Below, piece after piece: positions 1 through 6,882 of a stretch of DNA of 7,159 nt; position 1 is the first letter of the stretch; each line of letters opens with the position of its first letter. Position numbers and translations under genes: made by a program. Under the pieces are notes generated by a model, which saw nothing but the letters and a program-made list of their open reading frames with translations, made no database searches and had not been told where the DNA came from. Location: assembly GCA_964435725.1 (NCBI GenBank), contig CAYTAJ010000105.1, forward strand, positions 1 through 7,159, in the 5' to 3' direction. This DNA comes from Litorimonas sp964435725 (GTDB taxonomy: Bacteria > Pseudomonadota > Alphaproteobacteria > Caulobacterales > Maricaulaceae).

Positions 1-1179
1 GTCACTGACGAACAGGATCGTCGTTTCACGATCAATTTCGGCCCACAGCACCCCGCCGCGCATGGTGTTTTGCGTCTTGTGTTGGAGCTGGAAGGCGAGA
101 TTGTGGAGCGTGTTGATCCGCATATCGGCTTGCTGCATCGCGGGACGGAAAAGCTGCTTGAGCATAAGACCTATATGCAGGGCACACCTTATTTCGACCG
201 CCTCGATTATGTCGCGCCGATGAATCAAGAGCACGCCTTTTGTCTTGCTATTGAAAAGCTGGCGGGCATTGACGTGCCGCGTCGCGCGCAGTTCATTCGC
301 GTGGTCTATTGCGAGATCGGGCGTATCCTGTCTCATCTACTCAACATCACCACCCAAGCCATGGATGTGGGCGCGCTGACCCCGCCACTCTGGGGTTTTG
401 AAGAGCGCGAAAAGCTCATGGTGTTTTACGAGCGCGCGTCTGGTGCGCGGATGCATGCCAATTATTTCCGACCCGGTGGAGTGCATCAGGACCTGCCACC
501 CGCGCTAATCAACGATATTCTGGTTTGGGCGGATCAATTCCCGGATCGCTTGGACGAGATCGAAACACTGCTGACGGAAAACCGTATCTTCAAACAGCGC
601 AATGTCGATATCGGCGTTGTGACGAAGCAGGAATGCTATGACCTTGGCTTTACAGGTGTCATGGTGCGCGGCTCCGGCATTCCGTGGGATCTCCGCCGTA
701 ATCAGCCTTATGAGGTCTATAGCGAACTCGATTTCAAAATCCCGCTTGGGAAAAATGGCGATTGCTATGACCGCTATCTCTGTCGCGTAGAGGAGATGTA
801 TGAGAGCGTGAAAATCATCAAGCAAGCGCTTGAAATGATGCCGGATGGCCCGGTCATGGTCGAAGACAATAAGTTCGTCCCGCCGCGCCGCGCCGAGATG
901 AAGCAAAGCATGGAAGCCCTGATCCATCACTTCAAACTCTACACAGAAGGGGTAAAAGTCCCGGCTGGGGAGACCTATGCGGCGGTGGAGTGCCCGAAGG
1001 GGGAATTCGGCGTCTATCTGGTGTCTGACGGTACAAATCAGCCCTATCGTTGTAAAATTCGCGCGCCAGGCTTCCCGCATTTGGCGGCGATGGACTACCT
1101 TAATAAGGGCCACATGCTGGCGGACGTATCCGCTATTTTGGGCTCCCTTGATATCGTGTTCGGAGAGATCGACCGATGA
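1..1179 (+). CDS. nuoD: NADH-quinone oxidoreductase subunit D (49 kDa), 5'-partial
   Basis: NuoD is the peripheral-arm subunit of complex I that, with NuoB, forms the quinone-reduction pocket. The open frame runs from base 1 without a start codon, giving 392 visible codons. Because the conserved block FGPQHPAAHG begins already at codon 13, probably only a few N-terminal residues are missing. The two histidines of that block (codons 17 and 21) and the tyrosine of RLDYVAPMN (codon 70) match the positions known to line the quinone site in this family. Further family blocks are VDPHIGLLHRGTEKL, LTPPLWGFEERE and GFPHLAAMD, and the protein ends in the typical GSLDIVFGEIDR. There is no NuoC sequence ahead of the conserved start, so this is not visibly a NuoCD fusion of the E. 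coli type. The stop overlaps the nuoE start as ATGA. No frameshift or missing key residue is seen. Confidence 0.97.
   Translation, partial: VTDEQDRRFTINFGPQHPAAHGVLRLVLELEGEIVERVDPHIGLLHRGTEKLLEHKTYMQGTPYFDRLDYVAPMNQEHAFCLAIEKLAGIDVPRRAQFIRVVYCEIGRILSHLLNITTQAMDVGALTPPLWGFEEREKLMVFYERASGARMHANYFRPGGVHQDLPPALINDILVWADQFPDRLDEIETLLTENRIFKQRNVDIGVVTKQECYDLGFTGVMVRGSGIPWDLRRNQPYEVYSELDFKIPLGKNGDCYDRYLCRVEEMYESVKIIKQALEMMPDGPVMVEDNKFVPPRRAEMKQSMEALIHHFKLYTEGVKVPAGETYAAVECPKGEFGVYLVSDGTNQPYRCKIRAPGFPHLAAMDYLNKGHMLADVSAILGSLDIVFGEIDR
1162..1167 (+). promoter_or_regulatory. Ribosome binding site for nuoE
   Basis: GGAGAG lies inside the last codons of nuoD, 8 bases before the nuoE ATG at 1176. It supports this start, which overlaps the nuoD stop by four bases (ATGA), an arrangement typical of translational coupling. 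Confidence 0.6.
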
Positions 1180-2144
1180 GCGTTCGCCGTCTTGCAGCCG
1201 TTCAACCCAAGGACGCTTCGCTTTCCCCCAATGCGATGAAAGCCATTCAGGCTTGGACGAAGAAATACCCAGATGGGCGGCAGCGGTCCGCCCTGATTCC
1301 AGCGCTCTGGATCGCGCAAAAGGATGCGGGCGGATGGTTGCCCGAGGCGATCTTGCGCCAAGTCGGCGATCAACTCGGCATGGCCTATATCCGAGTCTAT
1401 GAGGTCGCGACGTTCTACACCATGTTCAACCTTTCGCCCGTGGGTGAGTTCCACATTCAGCTTTGCGGAACGACACCCTGCTGGTTGCGGGGCTCGGACG
1501 CGTTGAAAGAGGTGCTGCGCCGCCGTGTCGGGCCGCAGAATACGGTCAGTGCNNNNNNNNNNNNNNNNNNNNNNNNNNNNNNNNNNNNNNNNNNNNNNNN
1601 NNNNNNNNNNNNNNNNNNNNNNNNNNNNNNNNNNNNNNNNNNNNNNNNNNNNAAAACCCTGCCAAATGCGGACAAGAAGGCAAAGGTCAATCATTATCAA
1701 TGGGATCCTAAAGCACGCCGGGCCACCCGTCGCGGTTGGGTTGATCCCGCGCGCAATGCCGATCCAGACCCGAAGAAACGCGAAGGTAATTTGGGTCGTG
1801 ACTTGACCAAAGGCTTGGTGGACGATGATCCGATGAAGGGTCTGCCTAAACGTGCGACGAAAGCAAAGCCAAAGTCGAAGCCCAAATCAAAACCGAAAGT
1901 TCTCTACACAGATGGAGCAACCGACGGTGCGCCGGATGATCTCAAGAGAATCAAAGGCATCGGCCCGGTTTTTGAAGGTGAGCTAAACGATAAAGGCATC
2001 TACTATTATCGCCAAATCGGTGCGTGGAAAGCGGCAGATATCAAAATGATAGAAAGTGACGCTCTTTCGCGCTTTCCAGGACGGATCAAAAGGGACGAAT
2101 GGGTAAAGCAGGCCAAGAAACTGGCCAAGGAGACGGCGAAATGA
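1176..2144 (+). CDS. nuoE: NADH-quinone oxidoreductase subunit E (24 kDa) with C-terminal extension, interrupted by an assembly gap
   Basis: NuoE binds the off-path [2Fe-2S] cluster N1a next to the FMN subunit NuoF. Residues 15-125 are the thioredoxin-like NuoE fold, including GGWLPEAI, VYEVATFYTMFNL and CGTTPCWLRGSD, whose C97 and C102 are the first two cluster ligands. The second pair (usual form CLGAC) should fall about 36 residues later, inside the Ns (codons 126-159). After the gap the same frame continues with an unrecognised charged stretch rich in Lys, Arg and Asp (160-224), a KPKS-repeat linker (231-241) and a helix-hairpin-helix-like domain (about 254-317, RIKGIGP). Alphaproteobacterial NuoE proteins are often extended this way; E. 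coli NuoE is only about 166 residues. The nominal 322 residues include 34 codons that contain Ns. Because the gap could hide a stop and a new start, the post-gap part might be a separate small gene. It is 4-base overlapped with both nuoD and nuoF. Confidence 0.9.
   Translation: MSVRRLAAVQPKDASLSPNAMKAIQAWTKKYPDGRQRSALIPALWIAQKDAGGWLPEAILRQVGDQLGMAYIRVYEVATFYTMFNLSPVGEFHIQLCGTTPCWLRGSDALKEVLRRRVGPQNTVSXXXXXXXXXXXXXXXXXXXXXXXXXXXXXXXXXXKTLPNADKKAKVNHYQWDPKARRATRRGWVDPARNADPDPKKREGNLGRDLTKGLVDDDPMKGLPKRATKAKPKSKPKSKPKVLYTDGATDGAPDDLKRIKGIGPVFEGELNDKGIYYYRQIGAWKAADIKMIESDALSRFPGRIKRDEWVKQAKKLAKETAK
1553..1652. other. Assembly gap (100 Ns) inside nuoE
   Basis: Exactly 100 undetermined bases, the conventional filler for a scaffold gap of unknown size, so the true length may differ. 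The missing part should hold the second half of the NuoE [2Fe-2S] site and the end of its thioredoxin-like fold. The reading frames on the two sides join only if the true number of missing bases leaves remainder 1 on division by 3, which 100 does. Confidence 0.95.
1866..1898 (+). repeat. Low-complexity KPKS repeat in the NuoE linker
   Basis: Residues 231-241 of the nuoE frame read KPKSKPKSKPK, a short basic repeat joining the charged segment to the C-terminal domain. Repeat units use different synonymous codons (AAG/AAA; CCA, CCC, CCG; TCG, TCA), so it is a protein-level repeat kept by selection or of old origin, not a fresh DNA slippage product. It is probably a flexible linker. Confidence 0.7.
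1935..2126 (+). other. Helix-hairpin-helix-like domain at the C-terminus of the nuoE frame
   Basis: Residues about 254-317 (DDLKRIKGIGP, then GIYYYRQIGAW and FPGRIKRDEWVKQAKKLA) follow the pattern of the small helix-hairpin-helix domain found at the end of many alphaproteobacterial NuoE proteins, and elsewhere as stand-alone proteins or at the ends of ribosomal-protein-like ORFs. In DNA-binding proteins the KGIGP hairpin contacts the backbone. Here its role is not known to me, and DNA binding should not be assumed. It confirms that the post-gap reading frame is the real one. Confidence 0.75.
2127..2132 (+). promoter_or_regulatory. Ribosome binding site deciding the nuoF start
   Basis: AAGGAG sits 8 bases before the ATG at 2141 and is the strongest Shine-Dalgarno match in the window. 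It selects that ATG over the in-frame ATG at 2099, which lies upstream of the site inside nuoE. Confidence 0.8.
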
Positions 2145-3448
2145 CGAAGCTCCTCACCGATGAAGATCGCATCTTCAAAAACCTCTACGGTCTGCAGGAC
2201 TGGGGTCTTGATGGCGCACGGCAACGTGGCGCGTGGCTTGGTACAGCGGCCATGCTGGCCCAAGGCAAGGATTGGATCATTGATCAAGTTAAAGCGTCCG
2301 GCCTTCGGGGTCGCGGCGGGGCAGGCTTCCCGACGGGGCTGAAATGGTCTTTCATGCCGAAGGAAGTGGGGGAGCGCCCGCACTATCTGGTCGTCAATGC
2401 AGACGAGTCAGAGCCCGGCACGTGTAAAGACCGCGAGATGATGCGCAATGATCCGCACCTTCTTATCGAAGGGTGTCTGGTGGCCGGTTTCGCGATGCAA
2501 GCGCATGCCGCTTATATCTACCTTCGCGGTGAATATACGTTTGAGCGCAAACGTCTTCAGGCTGCCGTCGATCAGGCTTATGAAGCTGGACTGATCGGTA
2601 AAAACGCCTGTGGAACCGGCTGGGATTTTGACGTTTATGTCCACCACGGGGCTGGTGCTTACATCTGCGGTGAAGAGACCGCACTGATTGAGAGCTTGGA
2701 AGGCAAGAAGGGTCAGCCGCGCCTCAAGCCACCATTCCCGGCTAATTCCGGGCTTTATGGTTGTCCGACAACCGTGAACAATGTCGAGTCGATCGCTGTC
2801 GTGCCGACAATCTTGCGCAAAGGCGCGGAGTGGTTCTCTAGCTTTGGTCGGGACAATAATAAAGGGACCAAGGTTTTCTCAATCTCCGGTCACGTCAACA
2901 CGCCGTGTAACGTTGAAGAAGCACTTTCTATCCCATTGAAAGACTTGATAGAACGCCACGCAGGCGGTGTGCGTGGTGGCTGGGATAATCTGAAAGCGAT
3001 TATTCCAGGCGGCTCGTCTGTGCCGCTCTTGCCGAAAGAGATTTGCGATACGGTCCTGATGGATTTTGACGCGCTGCGTGAACATCAATCGGGGCTGGGC
3101 ACAGCGGCGGTCATCGTGATGGATCAAAGCACGGACGTTGTGAAAGCCATCGCGCGGCTGTCTTACTTCTACAAACATGAGAGCTGCGGGCAATGCACGC
3201 CGTGCCGTGAAGGCACGGGTTGGATGTGGCGCGTTATGGAGCGCATGGTTCGGGGTGAAGCTGAGACCAAAGAAATCGACATGTTGCTCGATGTGACCAA
3301 GCAAGTCGAAGGCCACACGATCTGCGCGCTGGGCGACGCGGCGGCCTGGCCGATCCAAGGGCTGATCCGTCACTTCCGCCATGAAATCGAAGACCGCATT
3401 GATAGCTATCGGGCCGGGAAGCCGGTTTTCGTACAGGCAGCGGAGTAG
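2141..3448 (+). CDS. nuoF: NADH-quinone oxidoreductase subunit F (51 kDa, FMN and NADH binding)
   Basis: NuoF is the NADH dehydrogenase subunit: it oxidises NADH with FMN and passes electrons to its [4Fe-4S] cluster N3. The 435 residues match the family's usual size. Visible motifs are the glycine-rich NADH/FMN loop GRGGAGFPTGLKW (57-69), the flavin block ADESEPGTCKDR (87-98), GAGAYICGEETAL (170-182), and the cluster ligands C349, C352 and C355 in ESCGQCTPC, with the fourth ligand C395 in HTICALGDAA. The start at 2141 is chosen because AAGGAG lies 8 bases upstream, the ATG overlaps the nuoE stop as ATGA, and the protein then begins MTKLLTDEDRIF, as is common in alphaproteobacterial NuoF. Starting at 2099 would add 14 residues that are only out-of-frame nuoE sequence. 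The gene is complete with no defects. Confidence 0.98.
   Translation: MTKLLTDEDRIFKNLYGLQDWGLDGARQRGAWLGTAAMLAQGKDWIIDQVKASGLRGRGGAGFPTGLKWSFMPKEVGERPHYLVVNADESEPGTCKDREMMRNDPHLLIEGCLVAGFAMQAHAAYIYLRGEYTFERKRLQAAVDQAYEAGLIGKNACGTGWDFDVYVHHGAGAYICGEETALIESLEGKKGQPRLKPPFPANSGLYGCPTTVNNVESIAVVPTILRKGAEWFSSFGRDNNKGTKVFSISGHVNTPCNVEEALSIPLKDLIERHAGGVRGGWDNLKAIIPGGSSVPLLPKEICDTVLMDFDALREHQSGLGTAAVIVMDQSTDVVKAIARLSYFYKHESCGQCTPCREGTGWMWRVMERMVRGEAETKEIDMLLDVTKQVEGHTICALGDAAAWPIQGLIRHFRHEIEDRIDSYRAGKPVFVQAAE
3442..3445 (+). promoter_or_regulatory. Ribosome binding site for the small membrane-protein gene
   Basis: GGAG in the last codons of nuoF lies 8 bases before the GTG at 3454. It gives the small gene its own initiation signal despite the non-ATG start. 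Confidence 0.6.
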
Positions 3449-3453
3449 AGATC

Positions 3454-3657
3454 GTGTTTGATAGGCAGACACTATTTGCAGGCTTATTGGCCGTCCCAGT
3501 TTTTGGCTTAATACTCTACCTGTCTTACTGGGTCGCTATAGCGTCCGGTCCTTTCGTTGGTGGAATGATGGCGGCCATCACTTTTTTGTCCCTTACTGCT
3601 CTGTTCGCTTGCATTATGACTATCGCGACAAAAATTATGGATCGGTTTTATGACTGA
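3454..3657 (+). CDS. Small two-helix membrane protein of unknown function between nuoF and nuoG
   Basis: I do not recognise this 67-residue protein. It begins at a GTG five bases after the nuoF stop, with GGAG 8 bases upstream, and its end overlaps nuoG by 8 bases. Two hydrophobic stretches, about residues 7-30 and 35-59, are joined by a short SGPFVGG turn, which predicts a helical hairpin in the inner membrane. The start (MFDRQ) and end (KIMDRFYD) are polar and charged. There is no cysteine motif or enzyme signature. By hand count its GC is about 46% (93 of 204), and it uses AGG, CTA, TTA and ATA codons (six in all) more densely than its neighbours, which could reflect weak selection or later insertion. 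Extra unidentified ORFs within nuo operons are known in Rhodobacter and Paracoccus. A role in complex I assembly or stability is possible by position only. Confidence 0.75.
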   Translation: MFDRQTLFAGLLAVPVFGLILYLSYWVAIASGPFVGGMMAAITFLSLTALFACIMTIATKIMDRFYD

Positions 3658-5764
3658 CCTTCGCAAAATTAAAATTGACGGTGTCGAGCACGAAGTGCCC
3701 GGCGAATATACGCTGATGCAAGCTTGTGAGGAATATGGCGGGGCGGAAATTCCTCGCTTCTGTTATCACGAACGTCTCTCGGTCGCAGGGAACTGTCGTA
3801 TGTGTCTGGTCGAATGGGAAGGCGCGCCGAAGCCGCAAGCCTCTTGTGCTTTGCAGGTGAAAGATTTGCGTCCAAACCGTGACGGATCACCCGCCCATAT
3901 CAAGACAAATTCCGAAATCGTGAAAAAAGCCCGCGAAGGCGTGATGGAATTCCTCCTGATCAATCACCCCCTCGACTGTCCGATCTGTGACCAAGGCGGG
4001 GAATGCGATCTGCAGGATCAGGCTATGGCCTATGGACGCGACTTTTCCCGGTTTGAAGAAAATAAACGCGCGGTTGATGACAAGCATATGGGGCCGCTCG
4101 TCAACACGATTATGACGCGCTGCATTCAATGCACGCGCTGTGTACGCTTCATCACAGAGGTCGCAGGCGTGCAAGAAATTGGCCTCGCCAATCGGGGTGA
4201 GAGCGCTGAAATAACGACCTATCTTGAGCAATCGCTAACGTCGGAACTTTCCGGCAATGTCATCGATCTCTGCCCTGTTGGGGCTCTAACGTCCAAACCT
4301 TACGCCTTCAATGCGCGGCCTTGGGAGTTGGATAAAGTTGAAAGCGTGGATGTGATGGATGCGGTCGGGTCCAACATTCGCGTTGATAGCCGCCGTGATG
4401 CGGTCTTGCGAATTCTGCCCATGGTCAATGACGATGTGAATGAGGAGTGGATTAGCGATAAGACGCGCTTCGTTTGGGACGGATTGGCCCGTCAGCGATT
4501 AGATCGTCCGTTCCTGCGTAAACATGGCAAATTGCAAGCCGTGGGGTGGGACGAAGCTCTCGCCGTTGTGGCAACGAAACTTAAAGGCGACCCTGAAAAA
4601 ATCGCTGCTATTGCCGGTGATCTCTGTGATGCGGAGAGTATGTTTGCTCTAAAATCACTTATGGATGGGCTTGGCGTCAAAAACATCGATTGTCGCCAAG
4701 ATGGCCTGATTTTGGGTGAGGGTCCTCGCGAAACCTACCTCTTTAATAGTACGATCTCAGGCATTGATAAGGCGGACGCCATCCTTTTGGTTGGAACGAA
4801 CCCGCGCCTTGAAGCGCCCATCATCAATGCCCGTATTCGTAAGCGTTGGATCACGGGCGAGCTTGAGGTCGGTATGCTCGGAGCGGATGCTGATCTGACA
4901 TATGACTGTGAGAGCGTTGGCTTAAGTGCCGCTGATCTCAAAGGCTTTGCGAAGAAACGCAGTGGTTTTGCGAAGGCCTTTAAAGCTGCAAAGAACCCTA
5001 TGGTGATTATTGGCGCTGGGGCTCTCTCTGGCGCAGACGCGAAAGCTCTGCTGGCTGAAATCGCTGATGTTCTAAAAGCTGCAAATGTCGTCCGTGAAGA
5101 TTGGAACGGTTTCAACATCTTGCACAGCGCGGCGAGCCGTGTGGCCGGACTCGATATGGGTTTCTTGCCGGGCGAAGGGGCTCGCAATATGCCGGGCATT
5201 CTCGCCGGGGCGAAAGACGGGAGCGTTGAAACTGTCTACCTCTTAGGCGCTGATGAATTCGATATGGCAGCCTTAAAGGATGCGTTCGTGATTTATCAGG
5301 GACATCACGGCGATGCCGGGGCGTCCGTCGCCGATGTCATTCTGCCAGGATGCGCTTACACCGAGAAGGACGGTACCTACGTGAATACGGAAGGCCGTGT
5401 TCAACAGGGTGTTCGCGGCGTACCACCGAAAGGCCAAGCCAAAGACGATTGGGCGATCATTCGCGCACTGTCGGCAGCTTGCGATCGGGTCTTGCCGTTC
5501 GATAGCTTGGATCAGCTACGCACCGTAATGGTGGAGGCCTATCCGACCTTTGGGGCGCTCGGTTATGCGCCAGGTGCGGTATCCGTCTCTCCTCTAGATG
5601 TATCTTCGCTGGGGCAGGCGGGATCGCTTTCGACTTCGGTTCTGCAAAGCCCGGTGGCAGATTTCTACATGACCAACCCGATTGCGCGGGCGTCGCAAGT
5701 CATGGCGGAATGTTCCGCTGTCGCACAAGGTGCAGCGCAAACCTTTGGTGAGGCAGCCGAGTGA
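3650..5764 (+). CDS. nuoG: NADH-quinone oxidoreductase subunit G (75 kDa, Fe-S protein)
   Basis: NuoG carries clusters N1b, N4 and N5, conducting electrons from NuoF towards NuoI. It has 704 residues, close to the usual size of about 690 in alphaproteobacteria. The N-terminal ferredoxin domain has [2Fe-2S] ligands C38, C49, C52 and C66. The His-Cys3 [4Fe-4S] site is H106, C110, C113 and C119 (HPLDCPICDQGGEC). The next [4Fe-4S] site is C158, C161 and C164 plus C208 (CIQCTRC and CPVGAL). Residues from about 220 onward form the molybdopterin-oxidoreductase-like region, which holds no cofactor in complex I. The extra N7 cluster cysteines seen in E. coli and Thermus are absent after ARPWEL, as in the mitochondrial-type proteins. 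The ATG at 3650 lies within the preceding small gene and has only a weak GGA upstream, so it probably relies on coupled translation. The stop shares its A with the nuoH ATG. Confidence 0.98.
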   Translation: MTDLRKIKIDGVEHEVPGEYTLMQACEEYGGAEIPRFCYHERLSVAGNCRMCLVEWEGAPKPQASCALQVKDLRPNRDGSPAHIKTNSEIVKKAREGVMEFLLINHPLDCPICDQGGECDLQDQAMAYGRDFSRFEENKRAVDDKHMGPLVNTIMTRCIQCTRCVRFITEVAGVQEIGLANRGESAEITTYLEQSLTSELSGNVIDLCPVGALTSKPYAFNARPWELDKVESVDVMDAVGSNIRVDSRRDAVLRILPMVNDDVNEEWISDKTRFVWDGLARQRLDRPFLRKHGKLQAVGWDEALAVVATKLKGDPEKIAAIAGDLCDAESMFALKSLMDGLGVKNIDCRQDGLILGEGPRETYLFNSTISGIDKADAILLVGTNPRLEAPIINARIRKRWITGELEVGMLGADADLTYDCESVGLSAADLKGFAKKRSGFAKAFKAAKNPMVIIGAGALSGADAKALLAEIADVLKAANVVREDWNGFNILHSAASRVAGLDMGFLPGEGARNMPGILAGAKDGSVETVYLLGADEFDMAALKDAFVIYQGHHGDAGASVADVILPGCAYTEKDGTYVNTEGRVQQGVRGVPPKGQAKDDWAIIRALSAACDRVLPFDSLDQLRTVMVEAYPTFGALGYAPGAVSVSPLDVSSLGQAGSLSTSVLQSPVADFYMTNPIARASQVMAECSAVAQGAAQTFGEAAE
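5747..5753 (+). promoter_or_regulatory. Ribosome binding site for nuoH
   Basis: GGTGAGG near the end of nuoG lies 10 bases before the ATG at 5764 and 7 before the in-frame GTG at 5761. Both are usable spacings, so the site does not by itself decide between them; the ATG is preferred as the stronger codon. Confidence 0.55.
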
Positions 5765-6882
5765 TGGACGGAATGATGATAAGCGTCATGCAGACCGCCG
5801 TGACAACGGCAGCAGAGCTTGAAACGGCCTCAAGCGGAAGCTGGGGACTCTGGATATTCCTAAAGATCTTACAGGTCCTAGGGTTTGTGATCGTGCTGGC
5901 CTTGCTCGTAGCGGCCTTAGTCTTGGCAGATCGTAAGATCTGGGCGGCGGTGCAGATGCGTCGCGGCCCAAATGTCGTGGGCGCGTTCGGACTGTTGCAG
6001 ACCATAGCGGATGCACTGAAATTCTTCTTCAAAGAAATCGTCATTCCGGCCGGATCAGATAAGTTCCTGTTTATCCTCGCGCCATTGATTGCCCTTGTTA
6101 TGGCTTTTTTAGCGTGGGCCGTGATCCCCGTCGCGCCGGGTTGGGTCATTTCTGACATCAATATCGGCGTTCTTTACGTTCTCGCGATTAGCTCGCTGGG
6201 CGTTTATGGCATTATGATTGGCGGCTGGGCGTCGAATTCCAAGTACCCGTTCATGGGGGCGCTGCGGTCTGCGGCACAGATGGTGTCCTATGAGGTGTCG
6301 ATTGGCTTTATCATTCTGACGGTTATCTTCGTGACCGGCTCGATGAACCTCACAGAAATTGTCGGCGCTCAGTCCGGCGGTTTTTGGAATTGGAATATGT
6401 TCAATTTCGGCAGTTTTGCCGATTACGGATTAGGCGCGATCCTCGTTGTGCCCATCCTTTTCTATATGGGGATCCTATTTTTCATTAGCGCCTTGGCGGA
6501 GACAAACCGTCCACCGTTTGATTTGCCCGAGGCGGAGTCGGAATTGGTTGCTGGGTATCAAGTAGAATACTCCTCCACACCGTTCTTGATGTTCTTCTTT
6601 GCGGAATACGTGAACATCATGCTGCTATCGGCCATGATGACGATTCTCTTCCTTGGCGGTTGGCACGCACCGATTGATGTAGGCTTCCAAATTCTGCCGG
6701 GTGTTTTTTGGTTCTTCCTGAAAACGGCATTCATCTTCTTTTTGTTCGCCATGGTGAAGGCTATCGTGCCGCGTTACCGGTATGACCAGTTGATGCGACT
6801 GGGTTGGAAGGTCTTTCTACCGACCTCATTAGTTGCCGTGTTGGTCGTGTCCGGCGTTGTTGTCTTTACAGGAGCTGCCTAA
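5764..6882 (+). CDS. nuoH: NADH-quinone oxidoreductase subunit H (membrane subunit, ND1 homologue)
   Basis: NuoH is the inner-membrane subunit that joins the peripheral arm to the proton-pumping arm and forms the entrance of the quinone channel. The protein is strongly hydrophobic, with about eight predicted membrane helices, the first at about residues 29-54. Family blocks are ADRKIWAAVQMRRGPNVVG (55-73), GWASNSKYPFMGALRSAAQ (154-172) and ETNRPPFDLPEAESELVAG (246-264), the acid-rich loop facing the quinone chamber. At 372 residues it is slightly longer than the usual 345 or so, because of a polar, Met-rich N-terminal tail. The ATG at 5764 shares one base with the nuoG stop. Other in-frame starts are GTG 5761 and ATG 5773, 5776 and 5788, so the exact N-terminus is uncertain by up to about nine residues. 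The stop overlaps the nuoI ATG by one base. Confidence 0.97.
   Translation: MDGMMISVMQTAVTTAAELETASSGSWGLWIFLKILQVLGFVIVLALLVAALVLADRKIWAAVQMRRGPNVVGAFGLLQTIADALKFFFKEIVIPAGSDKFLFILAPLIALVMAFLAWAVIPVAPGWVISDINIGVLYVLAISSLGVYGIMIGGWASNSKYPFMGALRSAAQMVSYEVSIGFIILTVIFVTGSMNLTEIVGAQSGGFWNWNMFNFGSFADYGLGAILVVPILFYMGILFFISALAETNRPPFDLPEAESELVAGYQVEYSSTPFLMFFFAEYVNIMLLSAMMTILFLGGWHAPIDVGFQILPGVFWFFLKTAFIFFLFAMVKAIVPRYRYDQLMRLGWKVFLPTSLVAVLVVSGVVVFTGAA
6870..6874 (+). promoter_or_regulatory. Ribosome binding site for nuoI
   Basis: AGGAG in the last codons of nuoH, 7 bases before the nuoI ATG at 6882, is a near-ideal site that supports that start. Confidence 0.75.

Noticed and set aside
505..1113. 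Long minus-strand open frame opposite nuoD
   Set aside because: It lies wholly opposite conserved nuoD codons. Its translation is His/Arg/Ile rich with no recognisable domain, as expected for an antisense shadow.
977..1402. Plus-strand frame crossing the nuoD-nuoE junction
   Set aside because: It is out of frame with two confidently identified conserved genes and its translation (many Arg, Ser, Trp) has no domain.
2099..2140. Longer nuoF starting at the ATG at 2099
   Set aside because: It has no good ribosome site, lies upstream of the strong AAGGAG at 2127, would overlap nuoE by 46 bases, and adds residues unlike NuoF N-termini.
3449..3453. Possible promoter or terminator between nuoF and the small ORF
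   Set aside because: The only intergenic space in the window is these five bases; no hairpin with a T-run or promoter-like pair of boxes is convincing here.
2879..3472. Minus-strand open frame opposite the end of nuoF and the start of the small ORF
   Set aside because: It spans conserved nuoF sequence in antisense and has no recognisable product; it does not weaken the small + strand gene, which has its own start signal and hydrophobic pattern.
4273..4350. Apparent loss of an Fe-S cluster (N7) from NuoG
   Set aside because: Absence of the N7 cysteines is normal in alphaproteobacterial and mitochondrial-type NuoG; the ligands of N1b, N4 and N5 are all present.
4735..5199. Minus-strand open frame opposite nuoG
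   Set aside because: Ser/Ala/Arg-rich low-complexity translation mirroring nuoG codon bias, with no motif; considered a shadow.
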